A stretch of 64,000 nucleotides of DNA from Kozakia baliensis (GTDB taxonomy: Bacteria; Pseudomonadota; Alphaproteobacteria; Acetobacterales; Acetobacteraceae): the NCBI RefSeq assembly GCF_001787335.1, contig NZ_CP014674.1, forward strand, positions 1,000,501-1,064,500, written 5' to 3'. The notes beneath the pieces were generated by a model. The model made no database searches, had not been told where the DNA came from, and saw only the letters and a list, made by a program, of their open reading frames with translations. This document shows positions 9,270-18,265 of this stretch, piece by piece (position 1 is the stretch's first letter; every line of letters begins with the position of its first letter). The position numbers were made by a program, and so were the translations under genes.

Positions 9270-10205
9270 ATGGCTGATTATCGCCTCGGCATCGATTTTG
9301 GCGGCACCAAGATCGAGATTGCGGTTTTGGATCGCGCGGGTGATCTCGTTCTGCGGGAGCGCGTCCCCAATCCCGGTATATATGACCAAGCTGTGATCGC
9401 CGTGCGCGATCTGGTGGCAAGCGTCGAGCAGCGTTTGGGTTCGGTCTCGGCTCATAAAGCGCAGCAGGGCCAAAAAACCTCCACGTTGGGCATTGGCATT
9501 CCCGGTTCCATCTCTCCTGAGACGGATTTGATCAAGAACGCGAACGCGACTTGGCTCAACAATCAGCCGTTCGGTCGGGATCTGGATGCGGCGCTGGATC
9601 GCCCCGTGCGCGTGGAAAACGATGCGAATTGCTTCGCCTTATCCGAAGCCGCCGATGGCGCGGGTGCGGGTGCGGCCACTGTTTTTGGCGTGATCATCGG
9701 TACCGGGATGGGGGCTGGCATCGTCAATAACGGGCGTGTCGTCGAAGGCCGTCACCGTATTGCAGGAGAGTGGGGCCATACGCCGCTGCCTTGGCTGCGC
9801 CTGGAAGAATTTCCTCTGCGGAAATGTTTTTGCGGGAATGAAGGCTGCCTGGAGCGTTATCTTTGCGGTTCCGCTCTGGCTCAGGATTGGAAGGGGCCAG
9901 GGGAACGCAATACCGCAGGAATTGAGGAAGCTGCTCGTAACGGCGATTTGGCCGCCATCGGTGCGCTCGATCGTTATATGGACCGTTTCTCACGCGCTTG
10001 CGCTCTGGCGATCAATTTCCTCGATCCGGATGTGATCGTCCTCGGCGGCGGGGTCTCGAACCTGGATAGCCTCTATGAGCGCGTGCCGCCGCTTCTGGCG
10101 CGCCATGTCATCACGCCTGTTTGCACGACGCCTATTGTGCGCAACAAGCATGGTGACAGTTCCGGCGTTCGAGGCGCCGCATGGCTTTGGGACGTGAACG
10201 CCTAA
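9270..10205 (+). CDS. mak: ROK family sugar kinase, probably fructokinase
   Basis: A 311-residue cytoplasmic kinase. It has the ATP-binding DFGGTKIEIAVL (residues 8-19), the catalytic aspartate in VENDANCFALSEA, and the ROK zinc signature GEWGHTPLPW plus CFCGNEGCLERY. The C-terminal TPIVRNKHGDSSGVRGAAW is typical of the Mak/fructokinase branch, which phosphorylates fructose or mannose at the 6-OH. Substrate choice is inferred from that similarity. A GGCAG sequence sits just before the ATG. It is transcribed away from the TusA gene and converges on rlmE. Confidence 0.9.
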   Translation: MADYRLGIDFGGTKIEIAVLDRAGDLVLRERVPNPGIYDQAVIAVRDLVASVEQRLGSVSAHKAQQGQKTSTLGIGIPGSISPETDLIKNANATWLNNQPFGRDLDAALDRPVRVENDANCFALSEAADGAGAGAATVFGVIIGTGMGAGIVNNGRVVEGRHRIAGEWGHTPLPWLRLEEFPLRKCFCGNEGCLERYLCGSALAQDWKGPGERNTAGIEEAARNGDLAAIGALDRYMDRFSRACALAINFLDPDVIVLGGGVSNLDSLYERVPPLLARHVITPVCTTPIVRNKHGDSSGVRGAAWLWDVNA

Positions 10206-10211
10206 CGCGGT

Positions 10212-11015
10212 TTACGAATTCAGGCGATCGGGACGAAAACCGGTCGCCACGACGTAAAGTTCGCTCGATTCCTTGCGTGAAGCGGGCGGCTTGACGTGCT
10301 TAACAGAAGCGAAGGCTTTCTTCATTGGCTCAAGCATCTGGCGCTCAGATCCGCCTTGAAAGACCTTGGCGACGAAGCCGCCGCCTTCCGCAAGCACTTG
10401 CATGGCGAAATCCAGCGCGCCTTCCGCGAGTCCCATAATGCGCAAATGATCTGTCGGGGCATGGCCGGTTGTGTTTGGGGCCATGTCGGACAGAACTAGA
10501 TCGGCAGGGCCGCCAAGCAGCTCCTTTAAACGATCCGGCATGGCAGGGTCCGTAAAGTCGCCTTCCACGATTTCGGCGCCCGATACCGGATCGACAGGAA
10601 GGAGATCGACGCCCGCAACGTGGGAGGCGCCACGTTTGACGGCAACCTGGGTCCAACCGCCTGGGGCCGCGCCTAAATCGATAATTCGCATGCCGGGCTT
10701 GATGAGTTTGAAACGGTCGTCAATTTCGATCAGCTTGAATGCGGCACGCGAGCGCCATCCCTGCTTCCGTGCGGCAGCGACATAGGGATCGTTCAATTGC
10801 CGGTTCAGCCAACGCTGTTGGGCAGTCGTGCGGCCTCGTGCGGTGCGGAGTGAGACCGTTTTGCTCCGTGTGGTCTGAACAGCGTTGCTATCGAGCGTAC
10901 TGTCTTCCCCGCCTGGCGCGGCGGCGCTTTTAAGCGCCTTGCCAGGAATACGAGGCGTTTGCTTAGTGTCGTTTCCGCGTTTCGAACCGGGCTTCGGGGG
11001 CTTTTGTTTGCTCAT
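10212..11015 (-). CDS. rlmE: 23S rRNA 2'-O-ribose U2552 methyltransferase
   Basis: A 267-residue protein whose last ~200 residues form the FtsJ/RrmJ domain: WRSRAAFKLIEIDDRF (catalytic lysine in AFKL), DLGAAPGGWTQVA (SAM site), LVLSDMAPNTTGH (catalytic aspartate) and a later FVAKVFQGG with the second catalytic lysine. The first ~60 residues are basic and low complexity, an extension common in alphaproteobacteria. It modifies U2552 in the A loop of the 50S subunit. The ATG at 11015 lies 5 bp after the ppx stop, so the two genes form one unit. The open frame runs further upstream only because it overlaps ppx. Confidence 0.92.
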   Translation of the reverse strand: MSKQKPPKPGSKRGNDTKQTPRIPGKALKSAAAPGGEDSTLDSNAVQTTRSKTVSLRTARGRTTAQQRWLNRQLNDPYVAAARKQGWRSRAAFKLIEIDDRFKLIKPGMRIIDLGAAPGGWTQVAVKRGASHVAGVDLLPVDPVSGAEIVEGDFTDPAMPDRLKELLGGPADLVLSDMAPNTTGHAPTDHLRIMGLAEGALDFAMQVLAEGGGFVAKVFQGGSERQMLEPMKKAFASVKHVKPPASRKESSELYVVATGFRPDRLNS

Positions 11016-11020
11016 GCCGT

Positions 11021-12187
11021 TCAGATAGCCGAATTTATCGTCCAAGCGCCATGCGTCGATGAGCGATAATGAGAGCGAAAAGAAGAACGGGAATTGCTTG
11101 CGGAATGATGCGCTTGAGGACGCGCATGTTCGCGCGCCATACGCATCAACAAACCATCTCTCAAACCGCGATCGGCCACTGTCACGGTATCGGCGGGCCA
11201 GACGCGATGAATAGCCTCGAAAATCGCACAACCTGGTAAGACGTAGGCGCTTCGGTCTGGCCCGACACAGGGATGGGTGTTCAGCCCTTCTTTATCGAGT
11301 GAGCATAATGTATGAATAGCGGCAAGCGCTTCGGACCCCTTGAGCGATAGGCCGTCTATCGCGTGCCGGTTATACCGTTCCAACTTAAGCGCGATCCCGG
11401 CAAGTGTCGTAACCGTGCCGCTTGTGCCGAGTAATCCGACGTGCCCTAAGCTGATTTCACGACGGATACGATGAATGTCCTCGAATGTCTGCAAATGCTC
11501 GGCGACGTAAGAGACCATTCGATTGTAATATTCGAACCGTTCCTGAATGCTCGCCTCCAAAGGCGGAGGCGGGAAACGCTCCGCCATCGTGATAACCCCG
11601 ACCGGTATACTGACAAGCCCCATAAGGCTTTGCTGGCGGGCGTGACGATCAATCCGCAGCCAAGCGATTTCAGTAGAGCCGCCGCCGATATCGAACAGCA
11701 GGCCACGCTGGCGGCTTGTTTGCTCACGATGCAAAAGCGCGCTGCAACTTTCAATTGCCAGTTCCGCTTCTTCCCGCGGCGAAATAACATCGATTTGAAG
11801 GCCAGTTTCTTCCAACACCCGTGAAAGAAAGCTCATGCCATTCGCCGCGCGACGGCATGCTTCAGTGGCGACGCCACGTATTGCCAGGACTGGCCAATGT
11901 TTGAGTCGGTGTGCGCAGGTGCGCAATGCATCGAGCGTGCGCTCCATGGCGTGTTCGCTCAATTGTCCGGTTTTTTGCAGCCCTTCGCCGAGACGAACTG
12001 AACGGTTGAAACTATCGACGATACGAAAACCGTTGGCGGTTTTCATAGCGACCATCAGGCGGCAGTTATTGGTGCCGAGGTCGAGAGCGCCGAAATAAGC
12101 TGGCGATTGAGGCGCGCGTACAGAATGGCTCCGATCCGTTCCAAAGCGATCGGGGAGGGGAAGGGGCTGTTCCTTGCCATAATTCAT
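11021..12187 (-). CDS. Ppx/GppA family exopolyphosphatase / pppGpp phosphohydrolase
   Basis: A 388-residue protein of the actin-like ASKHA fold: ALDLGTNNCRLMVA near residue 36 (phosphate 1), RGVATEACRRAANG, LLFDIGGGSTEIAWL (phosphate 2) and LLGTSGTVTTLAGIAL. Such enzymes hydrolyse polyphosphate and/or pppGpp; sequence alone does not separate the two. I chose the ATG at 12187 because AAGGAG precedes it by eight bases. The frame is open much further upstream, but that part is the antisense of tRNA-Gln and is not real coding sequence. It is followed directly by rlmE, a linkage common in alphaproteobacteria. Confidence 0.88.
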   Translation of the reverse strand: MNYGKEQPLPLPDRFGTDRSHSVRAPQSPAYFGALDLGTNNCRLMVAMKTANGFRIVDSFNRSVRLGEGLQKTGQLSEHAMERTLDALRTCAHRLKHWPVLAIRGVATEACRRAANGMSFLSRVLEETGLQIDVISPREEAELAIESCSALLHREQTSRQRGLLFDIGGGSTEIAWLRIDRHARQQSLMGLVSIPVGVITMAERFPPPPLEASIQERFEYYNRMVSYVAEHLQTFEDIHRIRREISLGHVGLLGTSGTVTTLAGIALKLERYNRHAIDGLSLKGSEALAAIHTLCSLDKEGLNTHPCVGPDRSAYVLPGCAIFEAIHRVWPADTVTVADRGLRDGLLMRMAREHARPQAHHSASNSRSSFRSHYRSSTHGAWTINSAI

Positions 12188-12394
12188 CGCGCGGCTCCTT
12201 CGGTGCCCGCAAAACGGCACCTTAAAAGCAATGTGAAACGCCCATCGGCACATCGCAAGATAATTATAACAAAACGGTAAAAAACCTTTCTTGTGATTGA
12301 GGAACGAAAAAATTCGTTCTGCACGCTTGCACTGTGAAAAAAGGAATGTTACCACCCGGCTCACCGCAGGCCAGCATTGGCCGCACAGCCCGCT

Positions 12395-12468
12395 TGGGGG
12401 ATAGTTTAGCGGTAGAACTACCGGCTCTGACCCGGTCAGCCCTGGTTCGAATCCAGGTCCCCCAGCCA
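12395..12468 (+). tRNA. tRNA-Gln (anticodon CTG)
   Basis: A cloverleaf can be drawn by hand. The acceptor stem TGGGGGA pairs with TCCCCCA, and the D arm is GTTT/GAAC. The anticodon stem ACCGG/CCGGT holds the loop CTCTGAC (anticodon CUG), the T arm is CCTGG/CCAGG around TTCGAAT, and the 3' GCCA is encoded. A run of T follows immediately and probably ends transcription. The gene is divergent from ppx and stands alone. Confidence 0.96.
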
Positions 12469-12888
12469 TTTTTTTCTGCTTAATGTAATAACAATAGATT
12501 GGCTATTGGCAGAAAAAATTTCTGTCTATTCTAATGATTTGTAGATTTAAGCAAACATTTGTCTTGAATGTTTTTTACTTTGATTTGCAGATTGCCAATC
12601 TGCTGATAGCTGCGCAGTCTGATGCGACGGTTAAAGGCACTATTGGGTATCATAAGCGATAATTTTGTGAGTTATAAGCAAGCGGGCAATTTTAACTGCC
12701 ATATGCTATCGTTCACGAAGTAAATTTTTGTAAATAAACGTGTATTCGATCCTGGAATTTGTTGGATCGAAAGCTTTTATCTAATTTTTAAAAATATCTA
12801 TATTGCCATATTCATATGGTAATTTTAATATTTGATAATGCACATACTTTAATAATTATTGGATAAGTAAATACTTGGCTATAGAAAT
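12469..12888. other. AT-rich gene-free stretch
   Basis: About 420 bp between tRNA-Gln and the aldolase terminator hold no convincing open frame. The base composition is markedly AT-rich compared with the flanks. Apart from the T-run after the tRNA, the only structure seen is a 17-bp palindrome at 12587-12603, listed separately. Confidence 0.6.
12587..12603. promoter_or_regulatory. 17-bp palindrome in gene-free DNA
   Basis: GCAGATTG-C-CAATCTGC is a perfect inverted repeat with 8-base arms and a single central base. One base is too short for an RNA hairpin loop, so a protein-binding site is more likely than a terminator. No gene start is close by, so its role is unknown. Confidence 0.3.
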
Positions 12889-12918
12889 AAAAAATGGCGG
12901 AAGTCACCGCCATTTTTT
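12889..12918 (-). terminator. Rho-independent terminator of the class I aldolase gene
   Basis: A perfect 12-bp stem, AAAAAATGGCGG with CCGCCATTTTTT, and a 6-base loop lie 18 bp beyond the aldolase stop. Read on the minus strand it is a GC-rich stem followed by a T run; the A/T arms also allow weaker function on the plus strand. Confidence 0.85.
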
Positions 12919-12936
12919 CTGACTCAGAGCGTTTAG

Positions 12937-13833
12937 CTAAGATTTATTGACGGATGCATCGTAGATTTTATCAACGGCCTTAGCCAATATAGCGTCGAAC
13001 TCTTGATCCGATTGCGAGATACGCAGATCGTCCATGAGCGCGCGAGAGAAGCTTGCAATCATCGTATGATTGGCTTTTAGACGTTTGCAGGCTTCATCCA
13101 AAGAATAGCCTCCAGAAAGCGCCACAACACGCTGTACTCGTGGATGTTTGGCGAGATCGGCGTAAAGGTTGGCTTCTTCAGGAATGGTCAGTTTCAGCAT
13201 GATTGGATAATTGCCCGGTAGAGCTTCGAGACCCTTGGTGAGTTCATCGCGCAAAATGACTTCAGCCTTGGCTTTTTCCGGGCTCTTCACGAGGACTTCC
13301 GGCTCTAGGATAGGCACGAGATCGTGAGCGGCAACCTGCGCGGCAATTTCGTATTGCTGCTGAGCGATGGCTGCAATGCTAGGTTGATTTGCAAGGCGGA
13401 TGACGGAGCGTTCTTTCGTGCCATAGATGCCAAGCTTCTTGGCGCGTTCCAATAATATGTCGAGCCCAGGGATAGGCTTCATTAGTTGGACGCCGTCTTT
13501 TTCGGCTTCGAGGCCTTTATCGATTTTTAGGAAAGGCACAATTCCACAGCCTTCCCAAAGATAGGTTGGGGTCGGCTTATTCTCGACTAGACCATCCATC
13601 GTTTTTTCAAAAAGAATGGCAGCAATAATCTTATGGTTCTTGAAAGCGGGGGCGGTCATGATCCGCACACGCATTTCATGCATCAGCTTGAACATTTCAT
13701 CTTCGCTAGAATAGGAATCTTCGCTGATGCCATATTGAGCCAAAGCTTTTGGGGTCGATCCGCCACTTTGATCGAGCGCTGCGATAAAGCCCGGTTTTTG
13801 GGAGATTTGCTCGGCCATAGTTGTGTTCGGCAT
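12937..13833 (-). CDS. fda: Class I fructose-bisphosphate aldolase
   Basis: A 298-residue enzyme of the Schiff-base (class I) type found in a minority of bacteria. Recognisable parts are GFIAALDQSGGSTPKAL (residues 15-31), AAILFEKTMDGLV, and PVILEPEV-type strand VPILEPEVLV. The lysine in IMLKLTIPEE is the presumed Schiff-base residue. It cleaves fructose 1,6-bisphosphate or runs the reverse reaction in gluconeogenesis. The ATG has GGAG nine bases upstream. It is monocistronic: a strong terminator follows and the next upstream gene ends 229 bp away. In an organism that oxidises acetate, a gluconeogenic role is plausible. Confidence 0.92.
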   Translation of the reverse strand: MPNTTMAEQISQKPGFIAALDQSGGSTPKALAQYGISEDSYSSEDEMFKLMHEMRVRIMTAPAFKNHKIIAAILFEKTMDGLVENKPTPTYLWEGCGIVPFLKIDKGLEAEKDGVQLMKPIPGLDILLERAKKLGIYGTKERSVIRLANQPSIAAIAQQQYEIAAQVAAHDLVPILEPEVLVKSPEKAKAEVILRDELTKGLEALPGNYPIMLKLTIPEEANLYADLAKHPRVQRVVALSGGYSLDEACKRLKANHTMIASFSRALMDDLRISQSDQEFDAILAKAVDKIYDASVNKS

Positions 13834-14062
13834 AACGACCGTCTCCTTGTTCTGATTAAGAAGTATGAATTAACGAATAATCTGTGACAGAGCTTTCCAA
13901 CGCGTCAAATCACATTGCCATGAAAATGATATATATCGTCTTTAGTTGCGAAAAGACTCAATACCCATTTTTCCAGGTAAGCTTCTCTCAAGCAGTGCAT
14001 GAGTATCAATGCGGTATGTGTAGAAGCTTTGCTAAGCGCTAATATTCGACCATTCCACTATA

Positions 14063-16108
14063 TTAAGCAGTGTGCTCATTAGAGATGGCAACGGCTCGGT
14101 TTCGACCGGTCCGCTTCGCTTGGTAAAGTGCCATATCAGCCTTTAGAATAAGATCACGCCAGTTTTCGTTTGTTTTTCTTTGCACAATGCCCGCGCTCAA
14201 GGTGATACATAATGTGCCAACAGAAAGAGAAATGGCTTTTTGGCTTATTTCGGAACGAATTTTAAGAATATTTTTTACAACATCCTTATCTTTCTTCTGA
14301 ACAATAATAATAAATTCTTCGCCGCCATAACGACCGATAAAGTAATCTTCAGAAATATACTGTTTGAGATGCTGACTGATGATGACAAGAACTTCGTCAC
14401 CCACATTGTGTCCATACTGATCATTAACTGATTTGAAATGATCCACATCGAATAGAGATAAATAAAAGTTTGAATTTTTCTCTTCCGTGAATTTCTCAAG
14501 CTTGTCTTCTATAGCGGCGCGATTCAGTAATCCCGTTAACCTGTCATGATCGGCGCGATAGGCGAGTTCTGCCGTCTGACATGAAATGATTTCTTCAAGT
14601 ATTTTCTTCTGCCGCACGAGGTAACGCACGCGCAACCTAACGATCGAGTATCCACAGATTGATAAAATCAACCCGTAGAAAATATAAGCCGTCCAGGTTT
14701 TCCACCAGGGCCATGCCATTTGGACGATAAAGCTTGTCTCCGATGAACTTTGCTGGGTCCATGGATTGTAAGCGTTTAAATGGAAACGGTATGTCCCTGG
14801 GTCTATCTTTGCATAGCGAACAGACCCATCTGTCGTTTCTTCCCAATTTTCGTCGAAACCGTCGAGTTTATAGCGAAAACGTATATGGTCATCATCACGG
14901 TAGTTGAGAAAGCCGAAGCTGATTGTGAGGGGGCTGCGTGAATAAGGAAGTATGTGCCCGTCTATGGGAAGAGAACCTAGCTTCGCACTGCCGACAAAAA
15001 TTCTTATGGGTTCTTTTTCTAGGAAAGCCTTTGGATTGCAGATATGCGATAATCCGTGACTTGTCCCGACCCAAATCGAGCCATCTTCATCTTGGTAAAG
15101 GCCGCCTTGACTGACGTCGTTGCTTGGCAAGCCCGCATTCGTATCAAAGACATACCACCGGCCGTTTGCGAAAAGGCTTAATCCGCGATCTGTTCCAGCC
15201 CATATCCAATCACGCTTATCGTGTAACATGGCGACGATATTTGTTCCGCTTTCTTTCGGGAGGGTGATCTCTTCACAGGAAAGCAAAGAATTGCCTTGGT
15301 GTATTAAGCGGTAAATCCCAGATGTTCCGCCTATCCATATCTCTTTATGGTTGCGTGTAATGATAGCGTCAGGTTCAAAAAATGGCGCAAAACATTTTGA
15401 GCTTTTAGAAATTAACTGGTTCGGTGCTTTGAACTCGACAATTTTTTGCCCTTGGGTCGCCCATAAAATATTATCGTCGTCAACGATCCCGGTAATGCTT
15501 GGCTGGGGCAAATCTTCGAGAAGGCGAGGTCCTATCTCAGGATTTTGATTGTCAGAATGAAAAATGCCCTGGCGTGTTAAGAACCACATGTCATTGCTAT
15601 GTCCTGGGACAATCTGATTTAAATGCACAAGCCGAAAACGATGTTCGGTATTGTCTTTTAAGTCGAGTCGCGTGACGACTTCCGCGCCTTCAGGTAACCA
15701 AAGATTTCCCTGTTGGTCCGAAGCCAGTGTATATGTAGTTCCTGAACGGAAAGGCACGATCCGTTCAATTCTTGAATCGAGGCGATCTACCCCTGCATCG
15801 GTGCCGATCCAAAGCGGACTGTTTGCCGCTGGCCTTGTAAAACTCCAGACAAGATCGTTCGTAAGTCCGTCTTGCTTCCCCCAATTTTCGACGGAATTAT
15901 AATTGAGCGTTCTCGCAAGCCCTTGGCCTAAAGTGCCGATCCAAATTGTTTGCGATTGGTCGAATAGAAGAGAAGTAATAATAGGAAAATCCGCTTGTTC
16001 TTCGGGAAGAAAAAGGCGCCGCCAATTTTTCCCGTCCCAATCCATCAAGCCGTCATCGCGTTGGGTCAGCAATTTTCCTTTTGGGGTCCAGGTGGCTCTG
16101 TTGCACAA
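14063..16108 (-). pseudogene. Propeller-sensor diguanylate cyclase, 3' part (separated by IS insertion)
   Basis: About 676 residues remain of a larger sensor protein. Repeated beta-propeller blades (patterns such as IWIGTLGQGLARTL, PLWIGTDAGVDRLD and IWAGTDRGLSLFANGRW) are followed by a Y_Y_Y-type immunoglobulin-like domain (FRYKLDGFDENWEETTDGS), one membrane helix near residue 480 (WTAYIFYGLILSICGYSIV) and a C-terminal GGDEF domain with the active-site sequence GGEEF. The arginine of the allosteric RxxD site is not seen. The apparent ATG at 16108 lies in the IS end, so the natural start is missing. The 5' part, with signal peptide, is on the other side of the IS at 17143-17770. Without expression from the IS this half is probably silent. 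Confidence 0.85.
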
Positions 16109-16149
16109 TTCGGTCTATTGGCGTGACGAGGCCGCTATAGAGTTTTCCA

Positions 16150-16746
16150 TTACGCGACCGCGTGTGTGAGAGGGATTCCGAGCGCTGTGAAGCGATTGAG
16201 GATAGCCACACGGATGTGAACTTCGGTGATCTGGCGGTCGAAATCGCGTGCTGTCAGACGCTGGCCCAGCAGCTTGATGCAGTGCATCTTTGTCTCGACG
16301 CGGCTTCGCCGATGGTAACCACTCCACCGTCTCCAGATAGCCCGCCCGAGATGCCCGCACGTCCGCAGGGCTTCATTGCGGGCGATGGCTCCTGGTGATG
16401 TGGGACACCATGGTTTTGCGTTTTTTCGAGGCGGTATGACAGCCTGTGCGCCACGGTTGGCGATGGTTTCGTGGCATTTTCTTGTATCATACGCGCCATC
16501 AGCAGTGACGCAGGCGATGTCCTCTTCATCGGGGATCTGTTCCAGAAGCGCCGGTAGGACTGGGGCATCACCGACATCGTTTTTCGTGATCTCAACAGCC
16601 CTGATTTCCAGTGATCCTTCATCGATCGCGATATGAAGTTTGCGCCAGATCCTGTGCTTTGACGCCCCGTGTTTGCGGGTGTGCCATTCGCCTTCTCCCT
16701 CGACCTTGATGCCGGTGCTGTCGATCAGGAGATGGAGCGGACCGCC
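16150..16746 (-). pseudogene. IS5-family transposase, C-terminal frame
   Basis: This frame encodes the catalytic core: LLIDSTGIKVEGEGEW with the first aspartate, VTADGAYDTRKCHE with the second, and RRSRVETKMHC with the glutamate, giving an intact DDE triad. It is joined to the N-terminal frame near 16746 only by a -1 shift; otherwise the upstream frame ends soon afterwards. Either programmed frameshifting makes the full protein of about 309 residues, as some IS5-family subgroups do, or one base has been lost and the element is dead. Confidence 0.75.
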
Positions 16747-17078
16747 CTACGATACGGAATATCGACCGTCAGGGATTTCTGCCGACGGCTCAGCGTGCTG
16801 AAATCCGGCACGGACCACGACAGCCCAGCCAGACGAAGGAGACTTTCGACAAAGCCCGTCGTCTGTCGCAGCGCAAAGCCAAACAGGACTTTCAGCGTCA
16901 GGCAACTCTGGATCGCGGCGTCGCTGTAATTCTGCCGCCGTCCTCGACGTCCCGTCGGAAGGCCCTCCCAATTCATGGATGGGTCAAACCATACCGTCAG
17001 AGAGCCGCGCTTCTTCAGCGCGGCGTTGTAGGAGGACCAGTTCGTCGTACGGTATCGCGTGGCTTTCGGCTTGCTCAT
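16725..17078 (-). CDS. IS5-family transposase, N-terminal frame
   Basis: 117 residues starting MSKPKATRYRTTNWSSY. They contain the IS5 N-terminal domain: LTVWFDPSMNWEG, then GRRGRRQNYSDAAIQSC, then the helix-turn-helix-like RQTTGFVESLLRLAGLSW and VPDFSTLSRRQKSL. The last few residues after YRR are read in the wrong frame relative to the catalytic part downstream. Confidence 0.8.
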   Translation of the reverse strand: MSKPKATRYRTTNWSSYNAALKKRGSLTVWFDPSMNWEGLPTGRRGRRQNYSDAAIQSCLTLKVLFGFALRQTTGFVESLLRLAGLSWSVPDFSTLSRRQKSLTVDIPYRRAVRSIS

Positions 17079-17142
17079 CACTCCCAGCTACCAGTCTGGA
17101 TTCATTCCGTGAATCCACTCCGAGCATTTACGCAACAAAGCC

Positions 17143-17770
17143 CTCACCCCTTGCGCGACATACTTGACCCGAGCGCGTCGCGAGCCAAAGAAAGTCATTA
17201 TATGTTGAAAATGCAGTAATATCGGAGGGGAACGGCACTGCCGGGGACGGCTTCTACGGGTTGCGGTCGCCCTATAACAGTAGAACCCTCAGCCTTAATG
17301 AAAACCAACGAGAAACCGTTCGTTGCGAGAACGCCGTCCCGCCATCGAACAATACGTCGCGCTAAATCATCAATCAGTTGAATGCCTACGAGCGGACGGA
17401 AACGGAGTTTCGTAGGATTGTCGATAATCGATGCATTAGCGGCAGCGAACATTCTGTCGTGATAGGCGATAAGCAGACTACCATTTCCCATAATCGTCAG
17501 CGATTGAATGTTGCCGCTATAGGGTAGCCCTTGTTCCTGACCAAGACGTTGAAATTCTATACCATCATAAAAATAAATGCCATTTTGAGTTCCGACTAGT
17601 AGAAATCCATTTCCTATACGCAATTGGCAGGTGATTACTGTGTTGTCGATCCCTTTTTGGTCATCATAATATTTTATTGGAAGCGTTTTAGCATAAATGT
17701 TTGGACAAATAACAGGCAAGAGAATCCATATTATTAATAATATTTTGTGGTTTTTAACTGAATATTTCAT
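17143..17770 (-). pseudogene. Propeller-sensor diguanylate cyclase, 5' part with frameshift
   Basis: This begins with a signal peptide (ILLIIWILLPVICPNIYA) and the first propeller blades (FLLVGTQNGIYFYDG, SLLIAYHDRMFAA). The open frame ends at 17198, but the correct propeller sequence continues in another frame as ITAFSTYNDFLWLATRSGQV. The change is best explained by one extra C in the CCCC run at 17227-17230 (plus-strand GGGG). After that correction the frame runs into the IS boundary and joins the 3' part in phase, giving a reconstructed protein of about 885 residues. So the gene carries two independent lesions, unless the base difference is a sequencing error. Confidence 0.82.
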
Positions 17771-18265
17771 TCGAATAAAGCGACAATTATTATTTTCTTG
17801 GTAGGAGAGAGGAATTTTCTAAAGATAGACATTGAGTCAACCTGATAGGATTTGTTGAACTCAGATATCAAGAACATATAAGAACATTCTTAAAAATCAA
17901 CAATTTTCATAAGCATTTCTATTATTTCCTCCCTTTTCATTTAATGGAAAATTAACGATTTTTACTCCATAAATCATATTTATGCTATGATTTTCTTTCC
18001 TTTTGACAAGAAAAAAAATGGTTTATACTTTATTGTATTGAAAGATAATAAAAACATATAATTGAGATTGACGCCTTTTATTGTGATAAAAAATTTAGTC
18101 AAATAAAAAAATCAAATACGATATCATTCATATCTGTATATTACTAAAGGTAATATAGAATATCAGTTATAATCATAAAACATTTCTTTATCATTATTTA
18201 ATTACTTAATTAATATGTGTTGTCTTTTCAGGCAACGCGTAAAACTAACTGTTGGAATTATATTT
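17771..18265. other. Very AT-rich divergent intergenic region
   Basis: About 495 bp between two divergent genes with no credible open frame and composition far more AT-rich than elsewhere, with many A and T tracts. It must contain the promoters of the broken sensor gene and of the plus-strand gene at 18266. No operator-like repeat is clear. Such DNA is a typical target for nucleoid-associated silencing proteins. Confidence 0.6.

Larger units (their letters stand above)
16094..17142 (-). mobile_element. IS5-family insertion sequence
   Basis: Roughly 1,049 bp bounded by imperfect inverted repeats: GGCTCTGTTGCACAA at the left and, on the opposite strand at the right, GGCTTTGTTGCGTAA (12 of 15 identical). 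It carries a DDE transposase in two frames. It splits a propeller-GGDEF gene, and removing 16094-17142 exactly rejoins that reading frame. No target-site duplication is visible next to either end, which is unusual and may mean end-to-end recombination between copies or decay after insertion. Confidence 0.88.

Noticed and set aside
12188-12469. N-terminal extension of the Ppx/GppA frame across the tRNA
   Set aside because: The extra residues are a translation of the antisense strand of tRNA-Gln, a known source of false protein starts; a good ribosome site precedes the ATG at 12187.
16094-17142. Composite transposon or larger mobile island
   Set aside because: Only one IS copy is visible and it has no cargo beyond its transposase.
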